A stretch of 64,000 nt of DNA, taken from assembly GCA_024655825.1 (NCBI GenBank), contig JANLFJ010000012.1, positions 18,848 through 82,847 on the forward strand, given 5' to 3'. The stretch comes from Peptococcaceae bacterium (GTDB lineage Bacteria; Bacillota; Peptococcia; DRI-13; PHAD01). The notes under the pieces were generated by a model. That model did no database searches, was not told where the DNA came from, and was given only the letters and a program-made list of their open reading frames with translations. Shown piece by piece: positions 1 to 8,003 of this stretch (the first letter of the stretch is position 1; each line of letters opens with the position of its first letter). The position numbers and the translations under genes were made by a program.

Positions 1-173
1 CGACGATGAAAGAAGCGGTTCGGCGGAACAAAGGCAGGGCGATCCTCGAGGCTTCGGGTGGCATCAGCCTGGCCAATGTTCGTCAGGTGGCGGAAACCGG
101 CGTCGATATCATTTCCGTAGGAGCGATAACCCATTCGGCTAAAGCCTTGGACATTAGCCTGAAGTTTTGTTAA
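1..173 (+). CDS. nadC: NadC C-terminal fragment (cut by window edge)
   Basis: An open frame entering from the left edge (codons from base 3) ends at TAA 171-173. Its 56 residues carry the end of quinolinate (nicotinate-nucleotide) phosphoribosyltransferase: the block [20 protein letters not shown] followed by [12 protein letters not shown] and ALDISLKF matches the C-terminal strands of the family's alpha/beta barrel. The enzyme makes nicotinate mononucleotide from quinolinate and PRPP in NAD synthesis. Only the tail is present, so catalytic residues further upstream cannot be checked. It converges on the efflux permease, whose stop lies 5 bases away, with no visible terminator between them. 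Confidence 0.85.
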   Translation, partial: TMKEAVRRNKGRAILEASGGISLANVRQVAETGVDIISVGAITHSAKALDISLKFC

Positions 174-178
174 ACGGA

Positions 179-1342
179 TTACTCGTGCCTTAAGGCCACG
201 ATCGGGTCAAGGTTGGCCGCTTTATAGGCCGGGTAAACCCCGAAGAAGAGGCCGACCGCCAAGGCGAAAAGGAAGGAAACAAAAACAGCGGCAAAGGAAA
301 TGACAGTGGTCCATTTGGCCAGGTAAGACACGGCCTTGGAAACACCTATCCCAAAAAAGACTCCTAAAATCCCGCCGCTCACGCTCAAAAATACCGACTC
401 GACCAGAAACTGCCACATGATGTTTTTGCGCTTGGCGCCCAGGGCTTTGCGGATGCCGATTTCCCGCGTCCGTTCAGTGACTGAAACCAGCATGATGTTC
501 ATGATGCCGATCCCGCCCACCAGGAGGGAGATGCCGGCTATGGCGCCAAGCATGATGGTAAAGGTGCGGGTGGTCGTGTTAATGGTTTCCAACAGTTCGT
601 CCTGGCTGGTCACTCTGACCGTGTTTTCCCTCTTGAATTTCTGGTTGAAAATAGAAGTGATGTGCGCCACGGCCAGGGCAGCCTTATCGGCGCTGGCCGC
701 TTTCAGGTAAATGGAGTTAACCTGGGTGGAACCGGTGATCCGCTGAGCGACCGTAACTGGTATCAGGATGGTGTCGTCGCTGTCTCTCCCCATGCTGGAA
801 CCTTTTGCCGCCAGCACTCCGACCACCAGGAAAGACTTGCCCTTGATCATGATTTTTTCTCCCAGCGGCGATTTTCCCGAGAAGAGTTCTTTGACCACCG
901 TCTGGCCGACTACCGCCACCAGTTCCCTGTTGGACACCTCATCCCGGGTAAAAAGCCGGCCTGAGGCAATGCCGGCGGACCTGATCACCGTATAGTCCTC
1001 GGTAACGCCCTGCACGGAGGTGTCGTAGGTTTGATTGGACCACTTGGCCGTTACCGAAAACGAAACATAAGGCATGGCGTTGGTGACGCTGGGAACCCGT
1101 TCCAGCAGTTCCTGGGCGTCGTCCAGGCTCAGCCTGGTTCCCCTCATCGGGGAGACGATGATCATGTTCGAGCCCATGTTGGAAATCCTGTCCGAGACAT
1201 CTTTCGAGGCGCCCTGGCCGATGGAGATCATGGCGATAACCGCCCCAACCCCGAAGATGATGCCCAGCGCGGTCAGCAGGGATCGAAGCTTGTTGCCGCG
1301 CATCGCGGCAAAAGCCATTTTCAGCACTTCCAGGAAACTCAT
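179..1342 (-). CDS. MacB-type ABC transporter permease (FtsX domain)
   Basis: A 387-residue membrane protein. One transmembrane helix near residues 22-45 is followed by an extracytoplasmic MacB_PCD-type domain (about 45-240) and three helices at about 260-290, 312-340 and 350-375, ending in the typical DPIVALRHE tail of FtsX/MacB permeases. It should pair with the ATPase encoded just upstream, whose stop overlaps this start by 4 bases (ATGA), implying translational coupling. With the HlyD-like adaptor it forms a tripartite-type efflux or mechanotransmission system of the MacAB class, which typically handles peptides, antibiotics or lipids. The substrate cannot be told from sequence. In Firmicutes such systems have no outer-membrane partner. 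Confidence 0.9.
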   Translation of the reverse strand: MSFLEVLKMAFAAMRGNKLRSLLTALGIIFGVGAVIAMISIGQGASKDVSDRISNMGSNMIIVSPMRGTRLSLDDAQELLERVPSVTNAMPYVSFSVTAKWSNQTYDTSVQGVTEDYTVIRSAGIASGRLFTRDEVSNRELVAVVGQTVVKELFSGKSPLGEKIMIKGKSFLVVGVLAAKGSSMGRDSDDTILIPVTVAQRITGSTQVNSIYLKAASADKAALAVAHITSIFNQKFKRENTVRVTSQDELLETINTTTRTFTIMLGAIAGISLLVGGIGIMNIMLVSVTERTREIGIRKALGAKRKNIMWQFLVESVFLSVSGGILGVFFGIGVSKAVSYLAKWTTVISFAAVFVSFLFALAVGLFFGVYPAYKAANLDPIVALRHE

Positions 1343-2064
1343 AGGTTCACCACCCCGCCGGCCGGATGCGTTTTCAATGGAGAGGGCTGACCTGTCCTTT
1401 CGTCGCTTTGCATCACGCCGTCTTTAAAACGGATGACCCTTTTGGTCTGCAAGGCGACCTGTTCGTCATGGGTGACGAGAATGATGGTGATGCCTTCCAT
1501 GTTCAGTTTTCGGAAGATGCCCATAACTTCGGAGCCGGAACGGCTGTCCAGGTTGCCCGTCGGTTCATCGGCCAGGATCAGGAGCGGGTTGCCGGCCAGG
1601 GCCCTGGCAATGGCCACTCTCTGCTGTTGCCCGCCTGACAGCTCCGACGGCAGGTGATGGATGCGCTCGTGCAAGCCGACGGCTTCCAAAGCCTCCTTGG
1701 CTTTGCGGATGCGTTCTCCGGCGGGCAGCCCGCGGTAGATCAAGGGCAGGGCCACGTTTTCCAGGGCGTTCAGTCTGGGGAGGAGGTTGAAACTCTGAAA
1801 GATAAACCCGATGTATTGGTTGCGGATCAAGGCCAGTTCGTCATCGCTTTTCGCGCCGACATCTTCGCCGGCCAGGCAATAGGTGCCCTTCGTTGGCCGG
1901 TCAAGGCAGCCTAAAATGTTCATGAAGGTTGATTTCCCCGAGCCGGACGGCCCCATGACCGCGATGTACTCGCCCTTTTCCACGGCCAGGTTGATGCCCT
2001 GCAGGGCGGTTACCGTGTTGGGGCCTATCGAGTATTCCTTGTAAAGGTCTTTGACCTGCAGCAT
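1339..2064 (-). CDS. MacB/LolD-type ABC transporter ATPase
   Basis: A 241-residue ABC ATPase with Walker A GPSGSGKST near residue 40, Q-loop region, signature LSGGQQQRVAIARAL, Walker B LILADEPTGNLD and switch histidine in VTHD. The FNLLPRLNALENVALPLIYRG stretch before the signature is typical of the LolD/MacB/YknY group. It powers the permease encoded by the next gene, with which it overlaps by 4 bases. The last 20 or so residues (after SDERTG) extend past the usual family end and are probably a flexible tail. The gene lies 18 bases downstream of the adaptor gene, so adaptor-ATPase-permease form one operon divergent from the two-component system. Confidence 0.93.
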   Translation of the reverse strand: MLQVKDLYKEYSIGPNTVTALQGINLAVEKGEYIAVMGPSGSGKSTFMNILGCLDRPTKGTYCLAGEDVGAKSDDELALIRNQYIGFIFQSFNLLPRLNALENVALPLIYRGLPAGERIRKAKEALEAVGLHERIHHLPSELSGGQQQRVAIARALAGNPLLILADEPTGNLDSRSGSEVMGIFRKLNMEGITIILVTHDEQVALQTKRVIRFKDGVMQSDERTGQPSPLKTHPAGGVVNL

Positions 2065-2082
2065 CTTCGTTCACGTCCCTTT

Positions 2083-3900
2083 CTACTTCTTAGTGGTGGT
2101 GGAGCGCTGCTGCCCGGGTGCGCCGCCCATGCCGCCCGGACCGCCCATATCCGGCGGCGGACCGGCCTGTTGGGTGGTGGAGGTGCTGGAAACTTTGGCG
2201 ATGATGACCTGCTCTCCCTCCTCCAGGCCGCTGGTGATTTCCACCCACCTGCCGGTGTTGACGCCGGTTTTCACGGGCTTGGTTATTGCCTGGCCGTTTT
2301 CCAGCACCTGGACCGAACTGGCGCCGTTGCTGGTTACCAAGGCTTCCGACGGGATGCGCAGCACGTTTTCTTTTTTCTCCAGGGAGATGGTCGCCGTGGC
2401 CGACATGCCGCCCTTGATGCCTTCGACATAGCCCACCTCCAGGGTCACGGTGTAGGTTGTCACCCCGTCGCTGGTGGTGCCCTCCTGGGCAATCCCGATC
2501 ACTTTGCCGGTGGCGACGGCGTCCGGCAGGGCATCGATTTTAACTGAGGACTCCTGCCCGAATTTTATTTTGTTTATGTCCAGCTCGTCCACTTGTATTT
2601 CAAGGTAGTTCTTTTCAAAGTTGCAAACCACCAGAAGTTCTTGGCCGGCGCTGGAGGTGTCTTCGCCCAGCTCGTCGCCTGGGCTGACCGCTATGCTGGT
2701 CACCACCCCGTCGATAGGAGCGATCACGTTCAGGCTCTCCAATTTTTTGTTCGCCGCCAGCACTTTCTGGTAATTCTGTTCCACTTTCAGTTCCTGCGCC
2801 TTTATCGTGTCCTGATCCGGATGGAGCAGGAGCCGCAGTTCCTCTTCGGCGTTAGCCAGCTGGTTTTCCGCTTCTTTCACCTGGCGGGCATACTCGTCGT
2901 TGGCCAGGCGCATGATCGGTTCGCCTTTTAAGATCCTGTCCCCCGGTTTATGGTAGATTTCCGCCACCGTGCCGCTCACTTCGGTGACTATGTCCTCGGA
3001 CTGGGCGTAGCGAAGATAACCTGAAGCAGACTTGAAGATAAAAATGTCCTGGTCCGGATCCCTTGCTATTATCACAATGCTATATGCTTTCATGCCCTCG
3101 CGCAGGTACTCGTCCGGGTCGTCGATCTCAATTATCGTTTCAAAGGTCCCGCTGGAAGAATCGCCCACGAAAGCGACTTCCCTGACATGGCCTTTGTATG
3201 TCCTGTTGAGGCCTGATACGTTTATGTTGGCCTCTTTTCCAGGGCTTATCACCAGAACGTCCTCGGAGGAAAAGTCGGCTACCATCTCGATCACGTCAGT
3301 GGTGGCGAAGGTTGCCGCCGTTACACCGGAATTCACTCTCTGTCCCAACAGCAGTTTGGTTTCCAGGAGAGTGCCGTCAAAAGGCGCCTTGATCGTCAGC
3401 TTTTCTTGCTGTTCTTTTTTGTCTTCCAAGGACAGCCTGTACTGCTCCACTTTTAATTCCGCCGCCCGCCGCTCATAATTGGTTTCGGAAGGGGGACTGT
3501 ACATTTCCTCCAGATCGCTTTGGGCGATTTCCCATTCCAGGGCGGCCTGCTTGGCAGCGGAGTCAAGCTCGTTGTTTTTCACACGCATGAGAAGCTGGCC
3601 TTTTTTTACTTGTTCTCCTTCCGTCACCAGAACTTCTGTGACTGTGCCGCCGGCCCACGTTTTTAGGGCGTAACGTTCGGCAGGTCTCAAAGTGCCGGTG
3701 CCGTCAATGCTGTACTCGATGGTGCCGCGCTGTACTGTTGCCGTGGCGAAGTTTGCGGCAGCCGCGCCAGCCTTGCTGCTTTTATAAACGAACAAAAAGG
3801 AAGCAAGCAAGACGGCAGTTGCGGCGGCAGCGGCAATTATCAGCCTTTTTCTTGACCACCGGCCAGGCTTCAGACGGTTTATGATCCTGATCACATGCAT
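2083..3900 (-). CDS. HlyD/MacA-type adaptor with duplicated lipoyl-barrel units
   Basis: A membrane-anchored adaptor of about 605 residues with an N-terminal helix (RLIIAAAAATAVLLASFLFV). Unlike the usual 350-450 residue MacA, the biotinyl-lipoyl/coiled-coil/barrel unit occurs twice. The first lipoyl half-motif is GGTVTEVLVTEGEQVKKGQ, closed by APFDGTLLETKLLLGQRV. The second is SGTVAEIYHKPGDRILKGE, closed by APIDGVVTSIAVSPGDEL, with a coiled coil (AENQLANAEEELRLLLHP) between its halves. The C-terminus is low-complexity, rich in Gly, Pro, Ser and Thr. A TTG at 3912 is also in frame, but a GGGGAGAG ribosome site just before ATG 3900 favours the shorter form, though the spacing is tight. First gene of the efflux operon. 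Confidence 0.85.
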   Translation of the reverse strand: MHVIRIINRLKPGRWSRKRLIIAAAAATAVLLASFLFVYKSSKAGAAAANFATATVQRGTIEYSIDGTGTLRPAERYALKTWAGGTVTEVLVTEGEQVKKGQLLMRVKNNELDSAAKQAALEWEIAQSDLEEMYSPPSETNYERRAAELKVEQYRLSLEDKKEQQEKLTIKAPFDGTLLETKLLLGQRVNSGVTAATFATTDVIEMVADFSSEDVLVISPGKEANINVSGLNRTYKGHVREVAFVGDSSSGTFETIIEIDDPDEYLREGMKAYSIVIIARDPDQDIFIFKSASGYLRYAQSEDIVTEVSGTVAEIYHKPGDRILKGEPIMRLANDEYARQVKEAENQLANAEEELRLLLHPDQDTIKAQELKVEQNYQKVLAANKKLESLNVIAPIDGVVTSIAVSPGDELGEDTSSAGQELLVVCNFEKNYLEIQVDELDINKIKFGQESSVKIDALPDAVATGKVIGIAQEGTTSDGVTTYTVTLEVGYVEGIKGGMSATATISLEKKENVLRIPSEALVTSNGASSVQVLENGQAITKPVKTGVNTGRWVEITSGLEEGEQVIIAKVSSTSTTQQAGPPPDMGGPGGMGGAPGQQRSTTTKK

Positions 3901-4057
3901 CTCTCCCCGCAAGTAAAGTAGAGTATTGACGAGTTTTTGCCTCTTTTTGGCAAGTTTACACTACCAATATAGCCTTCCAATTTCACAGCAATTTGTTTGG
4001 AGTGTTACAGGAATAAAAACTTTTGGTTACAGTATTGTCAACAATGCGGCCGGTCGA

Positions 4058-4086
4058 TGGACATAAAATTCGAAAAGTGTTATAAA
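4058..4086 (+). promoter_or_regulatory. Sigma-A promoter for the two-component genes
   Basis: TGGACA (4058-4063), a 17-base spacer and TATAAA (4081-4086) lie 39 bases before the GTG start of the response regulator. The match to the vegetative consensus and the position support a promoter. No equally good promoter was seen on the minus strand for the divergent efflux operon. Confidence 0.6.
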
Positions 4087-4124
4087 ATGAGTGAGAGATA
4101 TTGCGGTCAGAGGGATGTTGTCTT

Positions 4125-4802
4125 GTGGAAAAGAAAACCGTGCTGGTAGTGGACGATGAATTCAAGATACGGGTATTGCTAAGGGACTTCCTGGAAAAGG
4201 AAGGTTTCAATGTGGTTGAAGCAGAGAACGGCAAACAGGCTCTCCACATTTTTCAGTCTTTGAACAAGGTTGACCTTGTTTTGCTCGATGTAATGCTGCC
4301 CTGCTATGACGGCTGGACAGTATGCAGGGAGATCAGGAAAAGGTCCAACGTGCCGGTGATTATGCTTACCGCCAGGAGCGAAGAGTTTGACGAGGTGCAC
4401 GGCTTTGAGATCGGCGCGGACGATTACGTGGTCAAACCGGTGAAACTCACGGCTTTGATTGCGAGGGTTCATGCCTTGTTTCGCCGGATAGAGAAGCACA
4501 GGGACGAAAAAAAACGGCTGGTTTCAGGCGGGTTAGAAATTGACGACGCCTCGCATGTGGTTACTGTGGACAAAAAAGAAATAATTTTAAGTCCCAAGGA
4601 ATATGCGCTATTGTACATCCTGGTCGAAAAGAAGGGGCGGGTCGTTTCCCGCGAAGAGTTGATGAACCAGGTTTGGGGGTATGAGTATTACGGAGGGCTT
4701 AGGACCGTGGATACCCATATCAACAGGCTGAGAATGAAACTGGGAAAAAAGGGGAACGCCATCACCACCATCCGCGGTTTTGGCTACCGTTTTGAGGGAT
4801 AG
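4125..4802 (+). CDS. OmpR/PhoB-family response regulator
   Basis: A two-domain regulator of 225 residues from GTG 4125. The receiver has the acidic pair in VLVVDDE, the phospho-acceptor Asp in VLLDVMLP, a Thr/Ser switch in IMLTAR and Lys in VVKPVK. The C-terminal winged helix holds the usual LSPKEYALLYILVEKKGRVV and RTVDTHINRLRMKLG blocks. A TTG at 4101 would add 8 residues (MRSEGCCL), but these are atypical and a GAGGG sits about 10 bases before the GTG, so the GTG is preferred. Three bases separate its stop from the kinase. The divergent position next to the efflux operon suggests it controls that operon, which is an inference. Confidence 0.92.
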   Translation: MEKKTVLVVDDEFKIRVLLRDFLEKEGFNVVEAENGKQALHIFQSLNKVDLVLLDVMLPCYDGWTVCREIRKRSNVPVIMLTARSEEFDEVHGFEIGADDYVVKPVKLTALIARVHALFRRIEKHRDEKKRLVSGGLEIDDASHVVTVDKKEIILSPKEYALLYILVEKKGRVVSREELMNQVWGYEYYGGLRTVDTHINRLRMKLGKKGNAITTIRGFGYRFEG

Positions 4803-4805
4803 GTT

Positions 4806-6347
4806 ATGAGCATGTCCATCCGCCTCAAACTGTTTTTGTACATGACGGCCGGCATATTGCTTTTTGCCGCCCTGTTGTACGGCTTCAACATCTTCTTTAT
4901 TGAGAGGTATTACACCAATCATAAGAAAGAGGCGCTGATCGAGGTCAGGCAAGAGTTGAGCCGGTTGACAGAGGGAAAGACCAGGCATGAAGATTTCGAA
5001 GACGAGGACCTTGTTTTTGCCTTGGAAAAGATCGGCAAGAGCAGGGGAATAGCCATCAGCATCGGCACGCTGGATGGCGACATTTATTACCCCTTCCCGC
5101 ATGAGTTTGGTGGTTTCCCCAAAAAAGCGGGCGACAACAACCCCTTTTTTGTCATCGACAGGAGTGGAGACGGGCCGCCAAAACCGGCGCAGAAGTCTCC
5201 GGCGCCTCCCCCCAATGGCATTAAAAGCTGGGAGGTGCGCCCGGATAATTCGTTCTTCATCATCACCAAGGACCCGAGATTAATGATTGACACCCTGAGA
5301 TACCAAGCGGAGCTGGACAACGGGCTTATACTGCTTCTGTGGGTGCCGATGGCGGAAATCGCGGAAAGCGCAGCCATATCCAACAACTTTACCGCCCTCA
5401 TTGCGGTGCTTACCGTTTTCGTGACCGGGATATGGGCGCTGTTCATCTCCGAAAAGTTTACCCGGCCGATAAAACAGATGAACAGGATCACCAGGAAGAT
5501 GTCGGAGCTTGATTTTTCAGAGACGCTGCAGGTTGCCGGCCAAGACGAGATCAGCCAGCTCTCGCAAAGCATTAACAACCTCTCCTGCAAGCTGGACAAG
5601 GCCATCCGAGAACTGGATCAAAAGAACAAGCAGCTGGAACAGGACATCGACCGCGAAAGAAAGCTGGACAGAATGAGGCGCGAATTCATTTCCAGCGTCT
5701 CGCACGAGCTGAAAACACCCCTCTTTTTGATTCAAGGATACGCGGAGGGGCTGAGGAGCAATATCGCCCACGATGAAGACAAAAGAAATTTCTACTGCGA
5801 CGTCATTATGGACGAGGCGAATAAAATGGACATCCTAGTTAAGGACCTCCTGGATTTATCAATGATGGAATCCGGCATGTTTTCAATCAAGAGGGTTGAT
5901 TTTGACCTTGCGCTGCTGGTGAAAGACGTGCTCAAAAAACTCGAACCCTCCTTTGCGGAAAAGGGCATCAGTTTGGAAACGCAGGCGCCGGAAAGCTTGA
6001 TGGTTAACGCCGATCCGGTGCGGACCGAACAAGTCTTGGTAAATTATCTCAACAATGCGATAAACCATGCGGGCGGCAGAAAAATCGTCAGGATAAGCAT
6101 AAGCGGGGTTAACGGCAAAGCCAGGATTTCGGTGTACAATACCGGCGCCCGCATTCCCGCTGAGTCCCTGGACAAGATCTGGACCGGCTTTTATAAGGTT
6201 GACAAGGCGCGGACGAGAAAAAGCGGCGGGATGGGTTTGGGATTATCCATTGTGAAGGCCATCCAGGAAGCCCACCGGAACGAATACGGGGTCAACAACG
6301 TGAAAGAAGGCGTCGAGTTCTGGTTTGATGTCGATTTGGCAGGTTGA
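4806..6347 (+). CDS. Sensor histidine kinase
   Basis: A 513-residue membrane kinase. Helix 1 (about residues 9-31) and helix 2 (about 195-217) flank an extracytoplasmic sensor region with a proline-rich stretch (GPPKPAQKSPAPPPN). Then come a HAMP linker (FTRPIKQMNRITRKMSELDF), a coiled coil, the phospho-acceptor box FISSVSHELKTPL and an ATP-binding domain with N-box NYLNNAINHA, G1 VYNTGARIP and G2 GGMGLGLSIVKA. All catalytic motifs appear intact. It is the natural partner of the preceding response regulator. The stimulus is unknown, and membrane stress or a substrate of the adjacent efflux pump is plausible. An in-frame ATG at 4812 is an alternative start. Confidence 0.93.
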   Translation: MSMSIRLKLFLYMTAGILLFAALLYGFNIFFIERYYTNHKKEALIEVRQELSRLTEGKTRHEDFEDEDLVFALEKIGKSRGIAISIGTLDGDIYYPFPHEFGGFPKKAGDNNPFFVIDRSGDGPPKPAQKSPAPPPNGIKSWEVRPDNSFFIITKDPRLMIDTLRYQAELDNGLILLLWVPMAEIAESAAISNNFTALIAVLTVFVTGIWALFISEKFTRPIKQMNRITRKMSELDFSETLQVAGQDEISQLSQSINNLSCKLDKAIRELDQKNKQLEQDIDRERKLDRMRREFISSVSHELKTPLFLIQGYAEGLRSNIAHDEDKRNFYCDVIMDEANKMDILVKDLLDLSMMESGMFSIKRVDFDLALLVKDVLKKLEPSFAEKGISLETQAPESLMVNADPVRTEQVLVNYLNNAINHAGGRKIVRISISGVNGKARISVYNTGARIPAESLDKIWTGFYKVDKARTRKSGGMGLGLSIVKAIQEAHRNEYGVNNVKEGVEFWFDVDLAG

Positions 6348-6429
6348 AAGTTGATAACCTGTTTTTTTATGTCACCTAACAGTGCTGGCGCATAAATAAA
6401 AGAAGTCACCCAAGACGTTGGTTGACACA

Positions 6430-6457
6430 ACAACCGTGCGGGTTGTATTATTTTATT
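6430..6457 (+). terminator. Probable intrinsic terminator after the kinase gene
   Basis: ACAACC (6430-6435) and GGTTGT (6441-6446) form a short stem with a 5-base loop, followed by TATTATTTTATT. The stem is only 6 bp, so termination may be weak. The rest of 6348-6640 is AT-rich with two TATAAT-like hexamers near 6480 but no convincing spaced promoter. Confidence 0.45.
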
Positions 6458-6646
6458 AAAGCGCTGAATTGCTAATATAATACCAATATAATGAATCCGG
6501 TTTTAATAATAACAACTCTTGATGGGGATTTTTGTTGCATTATTAAGAGAGAGCAAGCGGGCAGGCTCCCGTAGGCGTGGAGTGTGCCTGTTTTATGTGG
6601 TGAAAGACGGATTAAGCAGCAACAAGCAAGATGGGAGGAGATGTTA

Positions 6647-7954
6647 ATGTATATTCCGGTCTATAGGCTTAAGGAGATGGCCAAACAGGACTACGAACGC
6701 ATCATGAAACGCAGCGAGACGGAGACCGCCGATATACTGCCCGCCGTGGAAAAGGTCATCAATGAAGTCAGGGCGCGCGGCGACGCTGCGCTGGTGGAGT
6801 ATACCAAGCAGTTTGAAGGCATCGACATCACAAAGGACCAGGTGCAGGTTTCGGCCAGGGAAATCAAGGACGCCTATGACAAGGTTGACCAGGATACGGT
6901 TGAGGCCATTGAGACGCTTGCCGGCAACGTCAAGAGATTCCATGCCGCCCAGCTCCCGCAAAAGATGTGGTCCATGGAAATCTCCCCCGGGCTGGTGGCC
7001 GGGCAGGTTCTGATCCCCCTGGAAAAAGTGGGTTGTTACGTGCCGGGCGGCCGCGGATGGTTCCCCTCGGCCGTGATGATGTCCGTACTGCCGGCCAAGG
7101 TGGCCGGGGTGTCCCAGGTTGTGGTCTGTACCCCTTCGACACCCGACGGCTCCGTGCCTGCAGGTACCCTCATCGCCTGCGACATCTGCGGCGCAGACGC
7201 CGTTTTCCGCATCGGCGGCAGCCAGGCTGTAGCGGCTATGGCCTATGGGACCGAGACGGTGCCCAAGGTTGACAAGATAGTGGGACCGGGCAGCAAGTGG
7301 GTCCTGGCAGCCTTTAAACTCCTTTACGGGCAGGTGGAAATCGGCACCCACGCCGGTCCTGGCGAAGGGCTTATCGTGGCCGACGAGTCGGCTGACCCGG
7401 AATTTGCCGCCGCCGACATCTGCATCCAGGCGGAACACGGTCTTGATTCTTCTGGCGTCCTGGTCACCCATGTTCCGGAACTGGCTTACGAGGTTCAGAA
7501 ACGCATCGGCCGCCACATCGAACGGCTCAGCGATTACCGCCGGGACTTCGTGGTGGAGTCCCTGCGCAAGTACGGGGCCATTATCCTAACCGATTCCCTG
7601 GAGGAATCCCTTGCTTATGCCAATGAATATGCGGTGGAGCACCTGGAACTAATGACCAAAGACCCCCTCCACGACATGCAGAAAGTCAAGAATGCCGGCG
7701 GCATCTACCTGGGTCACTACACCCCCCTCTCTACAGGCTGTTTCGGCTCCGGGCCAAACCATGTGCTGCCCACCGGCCGTAAAGCAACCGTCTCCGGGGG
7801 CTTAAAGACCCTGGATTTCGTCAAGCACGTTACCTTTGAATATTTTTCCAAAGAAGGTTTGACCAATCTCAAGGACGCCATGGTCAAACTGGCCGACTAC
7901 GAAGGCTTCCCCGCCCATGGAAACGCCATCCTGGAGCGGTTTGCCAGGGATTGA
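6647..7954 (+). CDS. Histidinol-dehydrogenase paralogue in a sugar-ABC operon
   Basis: A protein of about 435 residues of the HisD fold, from ATG 6647, chosen because GGGAGGAG lies 6 bases upstream. Conserved HisD elements are the zinc-site pair in QAEHG, the catalytic Glu-His in VEHLELM, the GPNHVLPTG loop and the last Glu and His in YEGFPAHGNA. The aspartate zinc ligand of E. coli HisD (Asp360, in GDY) aligns with Cys365 here (TGCFGSG). It leads an operon with a ribose-type ABC importer and no histidine-biosynthesis genes, so it more likely oxidises an imported polyol or similar alcohol to an acid, as HisD-family HpsN does with a sulfonated diol. The substrate is unknown. Confidence 0.8.
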   Translation: MYIPVYRLKEMAKQDYERIMKRSETETADILPAVEKVINEVRARGDAALVEYTKQFEGIDITKDQVQVSAREIKDAYDKVDQDTVEAIETLAGNVKRFHAAQLPQKMWSMEISPGLVAGQVLIPLEKVGCYVPGGRGWFPSAVMMSVLPAKVAGVSQVVVCTPSTPDGSVPAGTLIACDICGADAVFRIGGSQAVAAMAYGTETVPKVDKIVGPGSKWVLAAFKLLYGQVEIGTHAGPGEGLIVADESADPEFAAADICIQAEHGLDSSGVLVTHVPELAYEVQKRIGRHIERLSDYRRDFVVESLRKYGAIILTDSLEESLAYANEYAVEHLELMTKDPLHDMQKVKNAGGIYLGHYTPLSTGCFGSGPNHVLPTGRKATVSGGLKTLDFVKHVTFEYFSKEGLTNLKDAMVKLADYEGFPAHGNAILERFARD

Positions 7955-8003
7955 CGGGAAAGCAATATGGACGGGAATCAGAGCTAAGGAGCTGCAGCAT
8001 AAA

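Noticed and set aside
6644..7516. Long open frame on the minus strand across the HisD-like gene
   Set aside because: It is antisense to a gene with clear family motifs; its His/Gly-rich composition and lack of ribosome site mark it as a shadow frame.
6647..7954. Histidine biosynthesis hisD
   Set aside because: One catalytic zinc ligand is changed, the operon encodes sugar-type transport and no other his genes are near.
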